This document shows, in pieces, positions 16,346 through 25,356 of a stretch of 64,000 bases of DNA (the first letter of the stretch is position 1; each line of letters begins with the position of its first letter). Source of the stretch: Niastella yeongjuensis (lineage in GTDB: Bacteria; Bacteroidota; Bacteroidia; Chitinophagales; Chitinophagaceae); assembly GCF_900110245.1 (NCBI RefSeq), contig NZ_FOCZ01000001.1:434001-498000 (forward strand). The letters run 5' to 3'. The translations under genes and the position numbers were made by a program. The notes below the pieces were generated by a model. That model did no database searches. It was not told the DNA's origin and worked only from the letters and a program-made list of their open reading frames with translations.

Positions 16346-16567
16346 GCAGCAACATTCCGGGTTACTTTATTGTCATGTTGATATTTATTAGCGGGTTTAG
16401 CCCAACCTAGTTTGCTATTTGGACCGTATATTGCATATGCAACTAGTTCCGTTTTTCGGGACCATTAATATGTGAGACAAAACAATCCATAAAGGACGTT
16501 GGCTTTAGAAAACGGTCAATGTTTCCGTCTCTATGAAGACCCCACATACTCCAGCCAGTGGGGTTTT
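16346..16567 (+). ncRNA. Candidate small RNA, unassigned
   Basis: The start is inferred from the TATTTTTG box at 16333-16340 and the end from the terminator ending at 16567. No -33 match and no recognised RNA family were found, so this stays a candidate. Confidence 0.25.
16536..16567 (+). terminator. Plus-strand terminator without an upstream nearby ORF
   Basis: ACCCCAC (16539-16545) pairs with GTGGGGT (16558-16564), extended by AAG/TTT, with a 12-base loop and a T-rich tail (TTTTCTTTTT). The nearest plus-strand stop codon of a gene is about 330 bases upstream. Confidence 0.75.
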
Positions 16568-16596
16568 CTTTTTCCCTTCTTCATCAATTTTTCAGC

Positions 16597-16632
16597 AAAA
16601 AAAATCCACCAAAGAATTGCTCCTTTGGTGGA
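16597..16632 (-). terminator. Terminator of the FAS1-SusD lipoprotein gene
   Basis: On the minus strand, TCCACCAAAG pairs with CTTTGGTGGA (16605-16614 with 16623-16632) and is followed by eight Ts (16597-16604 as As on the plus strand). It begins about 25 bases after the stop codon. Confidence 0.9.
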
Positions 16633-16657
16633 CAGAATTCTGTTTATTAAAACAACA

Positions 16658-18688
16658 TTAGAATCCTGGATTTTGAGTAAGCATTGGGTTTCTTACAAGC
16701 GCCGAAGTTGGAATGGGCAACAAAGCATTATAGTCTTTGTATCCTTTAGCACCCAATATTGCAGCGGCTTTACCCCATTTCACCAGTTTGGCAAATCGTT
16801 GTCCCTCGCGCGGCATTTCGCTTTTCCATACCATCTGAACAGCGTCTCTTGCCCCGGCAGGATCACTAAATGAAACAGATTGCCCGCCGCTGCGAGCCTG
16901 TAATAGATTTACATAGGTTGCATCGAGTTCACCTAGATTTACCCGCGCTTCTGTATTGATCAGCAACACTTCGGTAAAGCGGCCAACAGGACAGAAAGTT
17001 TTTGAGCTGCCTGCATTAAAAAACGGAATATAACCCGTCATAAATCCAGATCCTATATTCCAGATGATCTCCATATTGTCATCGCTGATAAAAATACTGC
17101 CAGCCGGCATCAGATTATAGTTACCGCCTGCTATCAGATCGTTGGTGAATTGTTTGGCTCTTGTATAATCACCTTGCGCCATGGCTACACGGGCCATCAA
17201 CAGGCGGCATGCATCGGCGTTTATTTTGTTACGATCGGCATTAACATAGCGGGCCGGTAAAAGAGAGATGCCATCGCCAATATCATTCTTGATAAAGGCA
17301 TAGGTAGCTTCTACAGGAGCACGGCTCAGGTTATAATCGGTTCCACCGGTTTGTAAAGGCAACCCGCCAAAATAAGTAGCCAGTTCGTAGTATATAAAGC
17401 CACGCAAACCTTTGGCTTGTCCAACAAGCTCATTCGTCTCTGCTGATGACAGATTCAGGGCAGGAACATTATTGATCAGCCTGTTCAGCATAGCAATGTA
17501 GTTATAACCATTTTGATAAAAGAGAAGTATCTGGCTACTGGTTGCCGGATTAAAACTAAAATTATCAAATGCACAGAAATCAGGTAAAGTATTACAATCG
17601 GCATCATCACTCATCATACCATCCAATACTGTCTGCAACTGGTGCCAGCCAAGTAATGACTGATATACAGAGGTAAGGTATTGTTGGGCATCCGTTTTAC
17701 TGGTAAATGGCAATGCGATCTGATTCTTCAGATACCCGACCATTGATTTTACCTGTACCGTTTTGTTGCTGGCCACTACCACTTCAAAAGGTACCCATGT
17801 TTTATCGTTTGTATTAACGATCCCATCGAAATTAGCATCCAGGAAAATAAAGTCACCAACTCCCTGACTCCCCAAACGTGGTAATGTACTTAACTGATTT
17901 TGATTTTGAAAAATGCCAATTGGTTTATAAGCAAACAGCTCACCATTGATCAATGCCGGTTCAAAAAAATTGAGCTTGTCATCTTTTTTTGTAACCAGGT
18001 AGTAAGTACCAGCTGGCAGGTTGGTAAAAGTTATTTTACCATTGGCATCGGTTTTACCGGTATAGGCAGGCTGTGTAGGGTTGTTTATAAAATCTTTACG
18101 GCTGGTGTACAGGGCAACATCAGCATTCGCAGCTACTTTACCCAAGGTATCGGTAGTTGACCATTGCGTGGCATCAAACACGGTTATTTCGGCATTACCT
18201 GGCTTTTTACAAAGCACGTTGTCCAGGTTATAAACCGCAAACGATGCATCTTCTTTACTTTTCAGAATAAGCGCTCCGTTCACCATGATGTTACCTCCGT
18301 CAACAGTAACCAACAGCTCTTTTCCACTTATGGTAGTCAGTTTTTTACCATTGGTAAGGTCGCTTTTTTTAATAATGCCTTTTACCACATGGTCCTTTAC
18401 TTCATCTGCTGTAAGGGAAGCAGCTTCTATCCGGCCATTGGGATTGTAACTGGTAATAGCATAGTCTACAGGAGCAAAAACGGTAAGCCCCCCGCTCACA
18501 TCAGCGTCAGCAAATTTTACTGACTGAAACGAAGCGCCAAAGGTTTTTACACTGTCTGTTTGTGAAAGATAATCCTGTATTGCTTTAACAGCAGCATTTG
18601 CAGGAGGTGAATCGTCCTTGTCCTTTTTAGAGCAAGCCAACACCAATGTGAAAAGAGTACATAGAGTAAGGATCTGTTTCTTCAGCAT
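16658..18688 (-). CDS. FAS1 / carboxypeptidase-regulatory-like / SusD-like fusion lipoprotein
   Basis: A 676-residue lipoprotein (lipobox ending at Cys19 in LVLACSKKD). Residues about 35-160 resemble a fasciclin (FAS1) domain (LTVFAPVDYAI, LTADEVKDHVVKGII, KLTTISGK). Residues about 165-260 look like a prealbumin-type B domain (GKTDANGKITFTNLPAGTYYL). FLDANFDGIVNTNDKTW (282-298) could bind calcium. Residues about 310-676 are SusD/RagB-like (AKGLRGFIYYELATYFGGLPL, PREGQRFAKLVKWG). SusD proteins capture glycans at the cell surface with a SusC transporter, but no SusC is adjacent. FAS1 suggests adhesion. The combination is unusual; function is inferred only at domain level. Confidence 0.82.
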   Translation of the reverse strand: MLKKQILTLCTLFTLVLACSKKDKDDSPPANAAVKAIQDYLSQTDSVKTFGASFQSVKFADADVSGGLTVFAPVDYAITSYNPNGRIEAASLTADEVKDHVVKGIIKKSDLTNGKKLTTISGKELLVTVDGGNIMVNGALILKSKEDASFAVYNLDNVLCKKPGNAEITVFDATQWSTTDTLGKVAANADVALYTSRKDFINNPTQPAYTGKTDANGKITFTNLPAGTYYLVTKKDDKLNFFEPALINGELFAYKPIGIFQNQNQLSTLPRLGSQGVGDFIFLDANFDGIVNTNDKTWVPFEVVVASNKTVQVKSMVGYLKNQIALPFTSKTDAQQYLTSVYQSLLGWHQLQTVLDGMMSDDADCNTLPDFCAFDNFSFNPATSSQILLFYQNGYNYIAMLNRLINNVPALNLSSAETNELVGQAKGLRGFIYYELATYFGGLPLQTGGTDYNLSRAPVEATYAFIKNDIGDGISLLPARYVNADRNKINADACRLLMARVAMAQGDYTRAKQFTNDLIAGGNYNLMPAGSIFISDDNMEIIWNIGSGFMTGYIPFFNAGSSKTFCPVGRFTEVLLINTEARVNLGELDATYVNLLQARSGGQSVSFSDPAGARDAVQMVWKSEMPREGQRFAKLVKWGKAAAILGAKGYKDYNALLPIPTSALVRNPMLTQNPGF

Positions 18689-18840
18689 AGGTTTAAATTA
18701 TTATATCAGATTTTAGGTAAAGATCATTTGTCGTAAAACGGGCAAATGTATAGTAAGGCCCCAGCACTTGCAATAGCCGTAAAATGGTATTTTGTCACAT
18801 CAGGATAAGTACCTATATAGTATCGTATATAGCAACACGA

Positions 18841-18864
18841 AGCCCCCCGATGTATCGGGGGGCT
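18841..18864 (-). terminator. GC-rich hairpin between acs and the lipoprotein gene
   Basis: AGCCCCCCGAT (18841-18851) pairs perfectly with ATCGGGGGGCT (18854-18864). It starts 32 bases after the acs stop on the minus strand. The T-run is short, so it is a probable but not textbook terminator. Confidence 0.7.
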
Positions 18865-18895
18865 TTACGAATATTAATTAATTCCTATTTATTGC

Positions 18896-20812
18896 TTACA
18901 ATCTTCCTTTGGCAATTTCCTCCACCACTGCCGGATCCAGCAAAGTAGTGGTATCACCCAGTTTATCAACTTCGCCTTCGGCGATCTTGCGCAGGATGCG
19001 ACGCATGATCTTACCGCTTCTTGTTTTTGGCAACCCGCTTACAAATTGAATTTTATCGGGTTTGGCAATGGCACCTATAATGCGAGCAACGGTTTGGGTA
19101 ATATCTTTCCGTCCAAGCGCTTCATCGCCGCCATGGGCTCCCTGGTAAATTACAAAGGCATAAATACCCTGCCCTTTAATATCATGCGGATAACCCACTA
19201 CAGCGCTTTCTACAACGCCGGCGTGCATGTTAATGGCATTCTCCACTTCGGCAGTCCCAATGCGGTGACCGCTTACGTTCAGCACATCATCTACCCGGCC
19301 GGTTATCCGATAATTGCCGGCTTCATCGCGCAGGCAACCATCACCGGTGAAATACAGGTTTTCGTAGGTAGCAAAATAGTTCAGGCGGCAACGTTCATGA
19401 TCGCCATACGTGGTACGCAGGATGCCCGGCCAGGGGAATTTAATACAAAGATTTCCGCTTACTGAATTGCCGGTGATCTCTTTCCCGTTCTCATCTACCA
19501 GCACAGGCTGAACGCCCGGTAAAGGCAGGGTGGCATGGGCGGGTTTGGCCGGTGTTACCCCAGCCAGGTTGGAAATAAGAATGCCGCCGGTTTCTGTTTG
19601 CCACCAGGTATCAACAATGGGACATTTATTCTTTCCAATATTATCATCGAACCAATGCCATGCTTCTTCATTGATGGGTTCCCCTACTGACCCCAGTACT
19701 TTCAGGGAGGTAAGGCTGCGGCCTTTCAATGGATCGAGCCCAAAGCCCATCAAAGAGCGAATAGCCGTAGGCGCGGTATACAATACATTTACTTTGAACT
19801 TATCTACTATTTCCCAAAACCTGCCGGCATCGGGCCAGGTAGGCACGCCTTCAAACATCAGCGAAGTAGCACCGGCGCTTAATGGGCCATATACAATATA
19901 ACTATGCCCGGTTATCCAGCCGATGTCTGCCGTACAGAAATGCACCTCGCCCGGCTGGTATTGAAACACATTTACAAAACTATAATTGCTATACACCATA
20001 TAACCGCCAACAGTATGTACTACTCCTTTAGGTTTACCGGTTGAACCGGAGGTGTATAAAATAAACAGCATGTCTTCCGCATCCATTTCCTCGGCTACAC
20101 AGTCAGGGTTGCCCTGTGTTTCCACGATCTTGATCTCATCTTCCCACCATACGTCGCGGCCTTTTATCATAGATACCGGTGTGCGTGTTCTGGTTAAAAC
20201 AATCACCCTTTTTACAAAGGGGCATTGTACCAGGGCATCGTCAATTACACCTTTTAATGGAATTTCTTTATTACCGCGGAACGCTCCATCGCAGGTAACT
20301 ACAAATTCAGCTTTGGCATCCTGCAGACGATCGGCAATGCTTTGCGCGCTGAATCCGCCAAATACGACAGAATGTATAGCGCCAATGCGTGCACAGGCCA
20401 GTACTGCAATGGCCAGCTCAGGCACCATGCCCATATAAATACAAACGCGGTCGCCTTTTTTAACGCCGTTGTTCTTAAGCACATTGGCAAACTGGCAAAC
20501 CTTGGCATGCAGGTCGCGATACGTTAACACCCGGTGATGTTCTTCAGGATCGTTGGGTTCCCAAATAATAGCAGGCGTATTACCTAAGGTGCCGAGGTGA
20601 CGATCGATGCAGTTTTCGGTAATATTGAGTTTACCACCGGCAAACCATTTTATGGTTGGTGTTTTAAAATCCCACTCCAGCACTTTATCCCATTTTTTAC
20701 GCCAGTAAAAACTGGCAGCTATTTCAGCCCAGAAGCCTTCGGGATCGTTAACACTTTTTTCGTACGCCGTTTTGTATTGGTCCGCTGTTTTGATCTGATA
20801 AGGATATGACAT
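18896..20812 (-). CDS. acs: Acetyl-CoA synthetase
   Basis: A 638-residue acyl-CoA synthetase of the ANL family that activates acetate with ATP and CoA. Seen: YTSGSTGKPKGVVHT (phosphate loop), VDTWWQTETGG (the A5 motif with the acetate-pocket Trp), YFTGDGCLRDEAGNY, and PKTRSGKIMRR with the catalytic, acetylation-regulated Lys. The length is normal. It is divergent from an MHS-type transporter gene at 21043, which suggests joint use of a small carboxylate, though propionate cannot be excluded. Confidence 0.95.
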   Translation of the reverse strand: MSYPYQIKTADQYKTAYEKSVNDPEGFWAEIAASFYWRKKWDKVLEWDFKTPTIKWFAGGKLNITENCIDRHLGTLGNTPAIIWEPNDPEEHHRVLTYRDLHAKVCQFANVLKNNGVKKGDRVCIYMGMVPELAIAVLACARIGAIHSVVFGGFSAQSIADRLQDAKAEFVVTCDGAFRGNKEIPLKGVIDDALVQCPFVKRVIVLTRTRTPVSMIKGRDVWWEDEIKIVETQGNPDCVAEEMDAEDMLFILYTSGSTGKPKGVVHTVGGYMVYSNYSFVNVFQYQPGEVHFCTADIGWITGHSYIVYGPLSAGATSLMFEGVPTWPDAGRFWEIVDKFKVNVLYTAPTAIRSLMGFGLDPLKGRSLTSLKVLGSVGEPINEEAWHWFDDNIGKNKCPIVDTWWQTETGGILISNLAGVTPAKPAHATLPLPGVQPVLVDENGKEITGNSVSGNLCIKFPWPGILRTTYGDHERCRLNYFATYENLYFTGDGCLRDEAGNYRITGRVDDVLNVSGHRIGTAEVENAINMHAGVVESAVVGYPHDIKGQGIYAFVIYQGAHGGDEALGRKDITQTVARIIGAIAKPDKIQFVSGLPKTRSGKIMRRILRKIAEGEVDKLGDTTTLLDPAVVEEIAKGRL

Positions 20813-20925
20813 AACAATCTGTTCCCTTTTAATTTTAGGGTTTCAAATTACGAATAAAATACCAGTTCTTAATTCCGAGTTCTTAGTTCTATTTTTTAAT
20901 TATTCCACTTTTATATTGACTCATA

Positions 20926-21034
20926 GCTTGCGGCTTACAGCGTAAAGTTTATGTTTTTTACCTTACACCTGTTAGTAATTACAGGCAATCGTTTGTTGTT
21001 TTCAACTTGTGCCTTGTATCTTGAACCTTGTGCC
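20926..21034 (+). repeat. Degenerate word-like intergenic repeats
   Basis: Two word families lie in the acs/transporter spacer: TAGCTTGCGGCTTACAGCGTA (AGCTTAA/GGCTTA type, also near 5120 and 9830) and CTTGTGCCTTGTATCTTGA followed by ACCTTGTGCCTTATA. They are imperfect tandem words with no coding potential. Confidence 0.45.
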
Positions 21035-21042
21035 TTATATTT

Positions 21043-22617
21043 ATGCTTAAAGAACCCGCTTCCCATATGACGCAACCATCAGAATCAAAAAAAATCTGGC
21101 AGGTGATTGCTGCCTCGTCAGTAGGCACCTTAATTGAATGGTACGATTTTTACATCTTTGGTAGCCTGGCTACCGTTATTGCTGAACAATTTTTCCCAAA
21201 AACAAATCCAACCGCTGCGCTTCTTTCAACACTGGCCACCTTTGCAGCCGGTTTTATAGTTCGCCCTTTTGGCGCACTGGTATTTGGCCGCTTAGGCGAC
21301 CTGATCGGTAGGAAATATACTTTCCTGCTGACCCTGATCCTAATGGGTGGTTCCACTTTTGCCATTGGCTTAATTCCTGGTTATGCCACTATTGGTTTTG
21401 CCGCCCCGCTGCTGGTATTGCTGTTACGCTTGTTACAGGGCCTTGCACTGGGCGGTGAATATGGCGGCGCAGCTACCTATGTAGCGGAACACGCGCCCCC
21501 GCACCGGCGTGGCTATTATACCAGCTGGATCCAAACTACCGCCACCCTCGGTTTATTTCTTTCACTGGGTGTTATATTGATCACCCGGCACTACCTGGCC
21601 GCCGATCTTACTACCTCCATTCAGCGCTTTAACGATTGGGGCTGGCGTATTCCCTTCTGGGCATCCATTCTGCTGGTGGTGGTATCGATCTATATTCGGA
21701 TGCGGATGAACGAATCACCCCTGTTCGCCAAACTAAAATCAGAAGGAAAAGTATCTGTTAATCCATTAAAAGAAAGCTTTGGTCATAAGGCCAATCTCAA
21801 AATGGTATTACTGGCTTTGTTTGGCGCCACCATGGGCCAGGGTGTGGTATGGTACACCGGCCAGTTTTATGCACAAAGTTTTTTGGAAACTGTTTGTCGT
21901 ATAGATTTCGATCAGTCACGTACCATCATCATTTGGGCTATTCTTTTTGCTACGCCCTTCTTTGTGGTATTTGGTGGCTGGAGCGATAAAATTGGCCGTA
22001 AATGGATCATGCTGATTGGTATGCTGCTGGCTGTATGCACCTATCAATACATCTTTAAACAGTTCCTCAACATAACACAGCCAACCGGCAAAACCGAACT
22101 GGCTGAACACCGGAAGTTTTTGGGTGAGAAGACCGTATTACTGCCGAAGAGTAAAACCGATTCGATCCAGTTGCGCACCTGGGAAGTGCATTACACCGAT
22201 GGCGCCGTGTTTCATGAAATAAAACAGGACACCTTGTGGACCGACCCCACGCGGGCTGCGGTTACAAAAACAGCCACCGTGTACGATGAGAAAAAACTCG
22301 ATACCTGGGCTTATCGAAAAATAGTAGGCTGGATGTTTGTACTCATCCTGTATGTGACCATGGTGTATGGGCCTATTGCCGCCTTCCTGGTAGAGCTGTT
22401 CCCAACCCGCATCAGGTATACTTCCATGTCGCTGCCTTATCATATCGGCAATGGCGTGTTCGGCGGGTTAACACCTTTTATCGCTACCCTGCTCACCACT
22501 ATTTATGTAACAGATAAATTATCGGGCTTGTGGTATACTATTATCATTGGCGCGGTATGTTTTTTCATAGGCGCGGTGTACATCTCTAACCGCATAGATG
22601 CCGATGTTAACGATTAA
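21043..22617 (+). CDS. MFS transporter, metabolite:H+ symporter (MHS/ProP-ShiA) type
   Basis: A 524-residue inner-membrane transporter with about 12 TM segments. It has GTLIEWYDFYIFG near the start, GRLGDLIGRKYTF (the loop 2-3 signature), LLRLLQGLALGGEYGGAATYVAEHAP and ELFPTRIRYTSMSLPYHIGN, all typical of the MHS group that imports dicarboxylates, shikimate, proline or similar compounds with protons. It carries an extra soluble stretch of about 80-90 residues (about 345-430) between TM8 and TM9. It is divergent from acs and 20 bases upstream of a small membrane protein gene. ATGs at 21043 and 21067 are both possible; the substrate is not known. Confidence 0.85.
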   Translation: MLKEPASHMTQPSESKKIWQVIAASSVGTLIEWYDFYIFGSLATVIAEQFFPKTNPTAALLSTLATFAAGFIVRPFGALVFGRLGDLIGRKYTFLLTLILMGGSTFAIGLIPGYATIGFAAPLLVLLLRLLQGLALGGEYGGAATYVAEHAPPHRRGYYTSWIQTTATLGLFLSLGVILITRHYLAADLTTSIQRFNDWGWRIPFWASILLVVVSIYIRMRMNESPLFAKLKSEGKVSVNPLKESFGHKANLKMVLLALFGATMGQGVVWYTGQFYAQSFLETVCRIDFDQSRTIIIWAILFATPFFVVFGGWSDKIGRKWIMLIGMLLAVCTYQYIFKQFLNITQPTGKTELAEHRKFLGEKTVLLPKSKTDSIQLRTWEVHYTDGAVFHEIKQDTLWTDPTRAAVTKTATVYDEKKLDTWAYRKIVGWMFVLILYVTMVYGPIAAFLVELFPTRIRYTSMSLPYHIGNGVFGGLTPFIATLLTTIYVTDKLSGLWYTIIIGAVCFFIGAVYISNRIDADVND

Positions 22618-22637
22618 ATAATATTAAAAGCAAGCAT

Positions 22638-22877
22638 ATGAATCAATTAAAAAAATGGCTGGGTATTGTATGGATGCTGCTGGGGCCGGTTGCTATATAT
22701 TATCTTATTAAAACTGCCGCCGGTGAAATTGCAAAAAGCCCGGTAGCCAATACTATAATCCAATGGGCGGTATTTGTGATCATATTTATACCAATTGCCA
22801 TTGGCCTGATTATATTCGGCTATTACGCGTTTAAAGGTGAATACGACCATCTGCCTGAAAGGTCCGGAGAAATTTAA
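22638..22877 (+). CDS. Small two-TM membrane protein downstream of the MFS transporter
   Basis: A 79-residue protein with two TM helices (about 8-27 and 41-65) and a short acidic cytosolic tail (GEYDHLPERSGEI). It begins 20 bases after the transporter stop, so it is almost surely co-transcribed. Similar short proteins accompany this type of transporter in Bacteroidota, as far as I recall. It may assist folding or regulate transport (inference). A terminator follows. Confidence 0.75.
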   Translation: MNQLKKWLGIVWMLLGPVAIYYLIKTAAGEIAKSPVANTIIQWAVFVIIFIPIAIGLIIFGYYAFKGEYDHLPERSGEI

Positions 22878-22902
22878 AGGTTCGCATTTGCAAACAATAT
22901 TC

Positions 22903-22941
22903 AACCCCGCTTGTAAACCATAGTATACAGGCGGGGTTTTT
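22903..22941 (+). terminator. Rho-independent terminator after the transporter operon
   Basis: AACCCCGCTTGTA (22903-22915) pairs with TACAGGCGGGGTT (22926-22938) with one G-T pair, followed by Ts to 22941. Confidence 0.9.
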
Positions 22942-23037
22942 ATATAGTTTGAACACAGATTTACAGGCGGTTTGTCGAAATGGTATTTATTGCATAATTT
23001 TTGTGGACTAACCTTACAATTGTTAAGGAATTTAACG

Positions 23038-23069
23038 TTTGTCACCTGAGGTTTGATACCTTATTTTTG
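23038..23069 (+). promoter_or_regulatory. Near-ideal Bacteroidota promoter (TTTG-N20-TATTTTTG)
   Basis: TTTG at 23038-23041 and TATTTTTG (TAnnTTTG) at 23062-23069, separated by 20 bases. The ATG at 23087 lies 17 bases after the box. This is the best full promoter match I found in the window. Confidence 0.75.
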
Positions 23070-23086
23070 CATCGTTACCGGTAATC

Positions 23087-23458
23087 ATGAAAAAAACAAT
23101 ACAAAAAGAATATACAGTGTCATCCACCAAAAGGATTGTGGCGATTGCCATGATGCTGCTGTTGGTCTGGATCACCGGTATCAATTTTTTGTATTTATCA
23201 AAAAGCACCGGTTCGGCACTGGTTACCTGTGTGGATACAAATGGTGACGAAGACTCCGGTGATTGCAACAACAACCCCGCCGGCCCCGATGAAAAATCGC
23301 CCGACGCTCCCATTACACTTTCTGAAGAATTCATACACGAATATCACAATCCGGTAAACCCGGATTGGGTCAATATGTTGTTTCAGCACAAAGTTCATGA
23401 GGCTGAAAAACTCTGCATCTTTCACCCGGAATCCTTTTCACCCCCTCCGGAAGCTTAA
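23087..23458 (+). CDS. Single-pass membrane protein of unknown function
   Basis: A 123-residue protein. A lysine-rich start is followed by one TM segment (about 17-38, RIVAIAMMLLLVWITGINFLYL). The outer part is acidic, with CVDTNGDEDSGDC (two Cys in an Asp-rich segment that might bind calcium or form a disulfide) and a Pro-rich end (SPPPEA). I do not recognise a family. The strong promoter at 23038-23069 supports it as a real gene. Confidence 0.6.
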   Translation: MKKTIQKEYTVSSTKRIVAIAMMLLLVWITGINFLYLSKSTGSALVTCVDTNGDEDSGDCNNNPAGPDEKSPDAPITLSEEFIHEYHNPVNPDWVNMLFQHKVHEAEKLCIFHPESFSPPPEA

Positions 23459-23643
23459 CATTTTCCCATTTTTAATTGATTTGATCGCTTAATTTTTTAT
23501 CCCCGATAAATCGGGGTTGATTGCTTGTGACATGAATTGTACATCTGGCTGAAGATCGCATTTCCAGATGCCAACCTTGTATTCAACCTGGTATCTTATT
23601 GTCAAACCGGGAAAGCCATGTGCTTCTCATAAATACAATTTAT

Positions 23644-25260
23644 ATGGTTCAGAAAGTTAAACAGTACGCAAGCGCATTGCGATACGACTTCCCGTCTTCT
23701 GTAGTAGTTTTCCTGGTAGCGCTGCCCCTCTGTTTAGGTATTGCATTGGGTTCGGGAGCTCCCCTGTTCTCTGGTATTATTGCCGGTATTATAGGCGGTA
23801 TTGTTATTGGCTCATTAAGCGGTTCCCAGTTAAGTGTTAGCGGACCCGCAGCCGGTTTAACGGCCATTGTAGTAGTGGCCATTGGTAAATTACAGGTGTT
23901 CGAAGCCTTTTTACTGGCCGTAGTGCTGGGTGGTATTTTTCAGATCATTCTGGGTGCTTTAAAAGCAGGTATCCTGGGCGACTACATTCCTTCGAGTGTT
24001 ATCAAAGGTATGCTGGCAGCCATCGGTCTTATATTGATCCTGAAACAATTCCCACATATGGTGGGCTACGATAAAGATTATCCCGGCGATGAAACCTTTT
24101 CGCAGGCTGCCGGCGATAATACCTTCAGCGCCCTGTTTGGTTCATTAAGACACCTGTTACCCGGAGCGCTGCTGGTTGGTATTGTTTCCCTGCTGCTTAT
24201 GATCGTTTGGGAAAAATACGTTGCCCCCAAATCCAGGTTCCTGAAACTGGTTCCCGGTCCATTGGTGGTGGTAGTGATCGCGGTGCTCATCAATGAGTCA
24301 TTCAGATCAGTAGCTCCGGAGATGGTTATTAAAGAATCGCACCTGGTAAAAATACCGGTGGCCGATTCATTCAATGGGTTCATTTCATTCTTTACATTTC
24401 CCGATTTCAGCCATATTCTGAATCCGGTTGTTTGGACAACCGCTATAACCATAGCCATTGTGGCCAGTCTGGAAACTTTATTGAATATAGAAGCAGCCGA
24501 TGACCTTGACCCGTACCAACGGGTAACCCCCACCAACCGTGAGTTAATGGCACAGGGAGCTGGTAACATGCTTTCCGGTTTAATTGGCGGGTTGCCCATC
24601 ACTTCCGTGGTGGTTCGTACTTCCGCTAATATCAACGGCGGCGCCAAAACAAAAATGTCTACCATTTTCCATGGTATGCTGTTGTTGCTGTCAGTAGCAT
24701 TTATCCCTGTAGTGCTTAATCTTATTCCGTTGTCGGCATTGGCCGCCATACTGATCTTTACCGGTTACAAACTGGCAAAACCATCGCTGTTTTTAAAGTT
24801 CTATAAAAAAGGCTGGGACCAGTTCTTACCTTTTGTATTAACCGTTGTTGCTATTTTGCTTACAGACCTGTTAAAAGGTATTCTGATAGGCTGCGTAGTT
24901 GGTTTGTTCTTTGTTATCCGCAGTAATTTTAAATCGGCTGTGTTAGTAGTAAGCGACGCCAATAAATATTTATTCCGGTTGCGTAAAGACGTATCATTCC
25001 TGAATAAACCAATCATTAAAAACAGACTTGAAAAAGTGCCTGCCAATTCATCTGTGCTGATCGATGCCACCCGTGCCGATTTTATTGACAAGGATATAGT
25101 GGAAGTGATCGAAGACTTCTTAAAACACGCACCACTGAAAGGCATTACTGTTGAATTGAAAAAAAGCCACTTTAAAGACCAGGGCTTTTCAGGCAACGGC
25201 AGTAAAGTGGTAGCAAAGGCAAAACCCATAGTAATTGAAAATGAAATGGCTGAAGCATAA
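23644..25260 (+). CDS. SulP family inorganic anion transporter, bicarbonate type likely
   Basis: A 538-residue SulP/SLC26 transporter. It opens with FPSSVVVFLVALPLCLGIALGSGAPLFSG and has GSLSGSQLSVSGPAAGLTAI, the family's substrate-site region, then AAGNMLSGLIGGLPITSVVVRTSANINGGAKTK-like features (positions about 310-345). The C-terminus is a STAS-like domain (about 445-510; VLIDATRADFIDKDIVEVI). The gene precedes a beta carbonic anhydrase gene by about 100 bp, which suggests bicarbonate uptake as in BicA-type systems, but sulfate cannot be ruled out. ATG 23644 is chosen; an upstream start at 23599 adds 15 atypical residues. Confidence 0.88.
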   Translation: MVQKVKQYASALRYDFPSSVVVFLVALPLCLGIALGSGAPLFSGIIAGIIGGIVIGSLSGSQLSVSGPAAGLTAIVVVAIGKLQVFEAFLLAVVLGGIFQIILGALKAGILGDYIPSSVIKGMLAAIGLILILKQFPHMVGYDKDYPGDETFSQAAGDNTFSALFGSLRHLLPGALLVGIVSLLLMIVWEKYVAPKSRFLKLVPGPLVVVVIAVLINESFRSVAPEMVIKESHLVKIPVADSFNGFISFFTFPDFSHILNPVVWTTAITIAIVASLETLLNIEAADDLDPYQRVTPTNRELMAQGAGNMLSGLIGGLPITSVVVRTSANINGGAKTKMSTIFHGMLLLLSVAFIPVVLNLIPLSALAAILIFTGYKLAKPSLFLKFYKKGWDQFLPFVLTVVAILLTDLLKGILIGCVVGLFFVIRSNFKSAVLVVSDANKYLFRLRKDVSFLNKPIIKNRLEKVPANSSVLIDATRADFIDKDIVEVIEDFLKHAPLKGITVELKKSHFKDQGFSGNGSKVVAKAKPIVIENEMAEA

Positions 25261-25356
25261 AAAGAAAGTAAGGCCTGTGCTTTTTTGTTAACACCACACC
25301 TGAGGCTATTATAGCAAGGACAATTAATTTTATAAAGACCTAAAAGAAGACTGATC

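Larger units (their letters stand above)
16211..16657 (+). other. Long gene-free spacer with possible non-coding transcript
   Basis: About 450 bases between the L,D-transpeptidase and a convergent gene. It has a -7 element (TATTTTTG, 16333-16340) and two terminators facing each other, for the plus strand at 16536-16567 and the minus strand at 16597-16632. In the plus strand only very short reading frames occur between the -7 box and the terminator. A small RNA of about 220 bases, or a long 3' untranslated region, would fit. Confidence 0.5.

Noticed and set aside
16499-16873. Plus-strand open frame of about 124 codons
   Set aside because: It starts in the spacer and runs over the terminator and the antisense 3' end of the SusD-like gene; no recognisable protein and no start signal.
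19046-19465. Plus-strand frame of about 139 codons inside acs
   Set aside because: It is antisense to a highly conserved acs region and shows no protein features; a shadow frame.
23501-23516. CCCCGA/TCGGGG hairpin as a terminator for the 23087 gene
   Set aside because: The stem is only six pairs and no T-run follows; too weak to list as a terminator.
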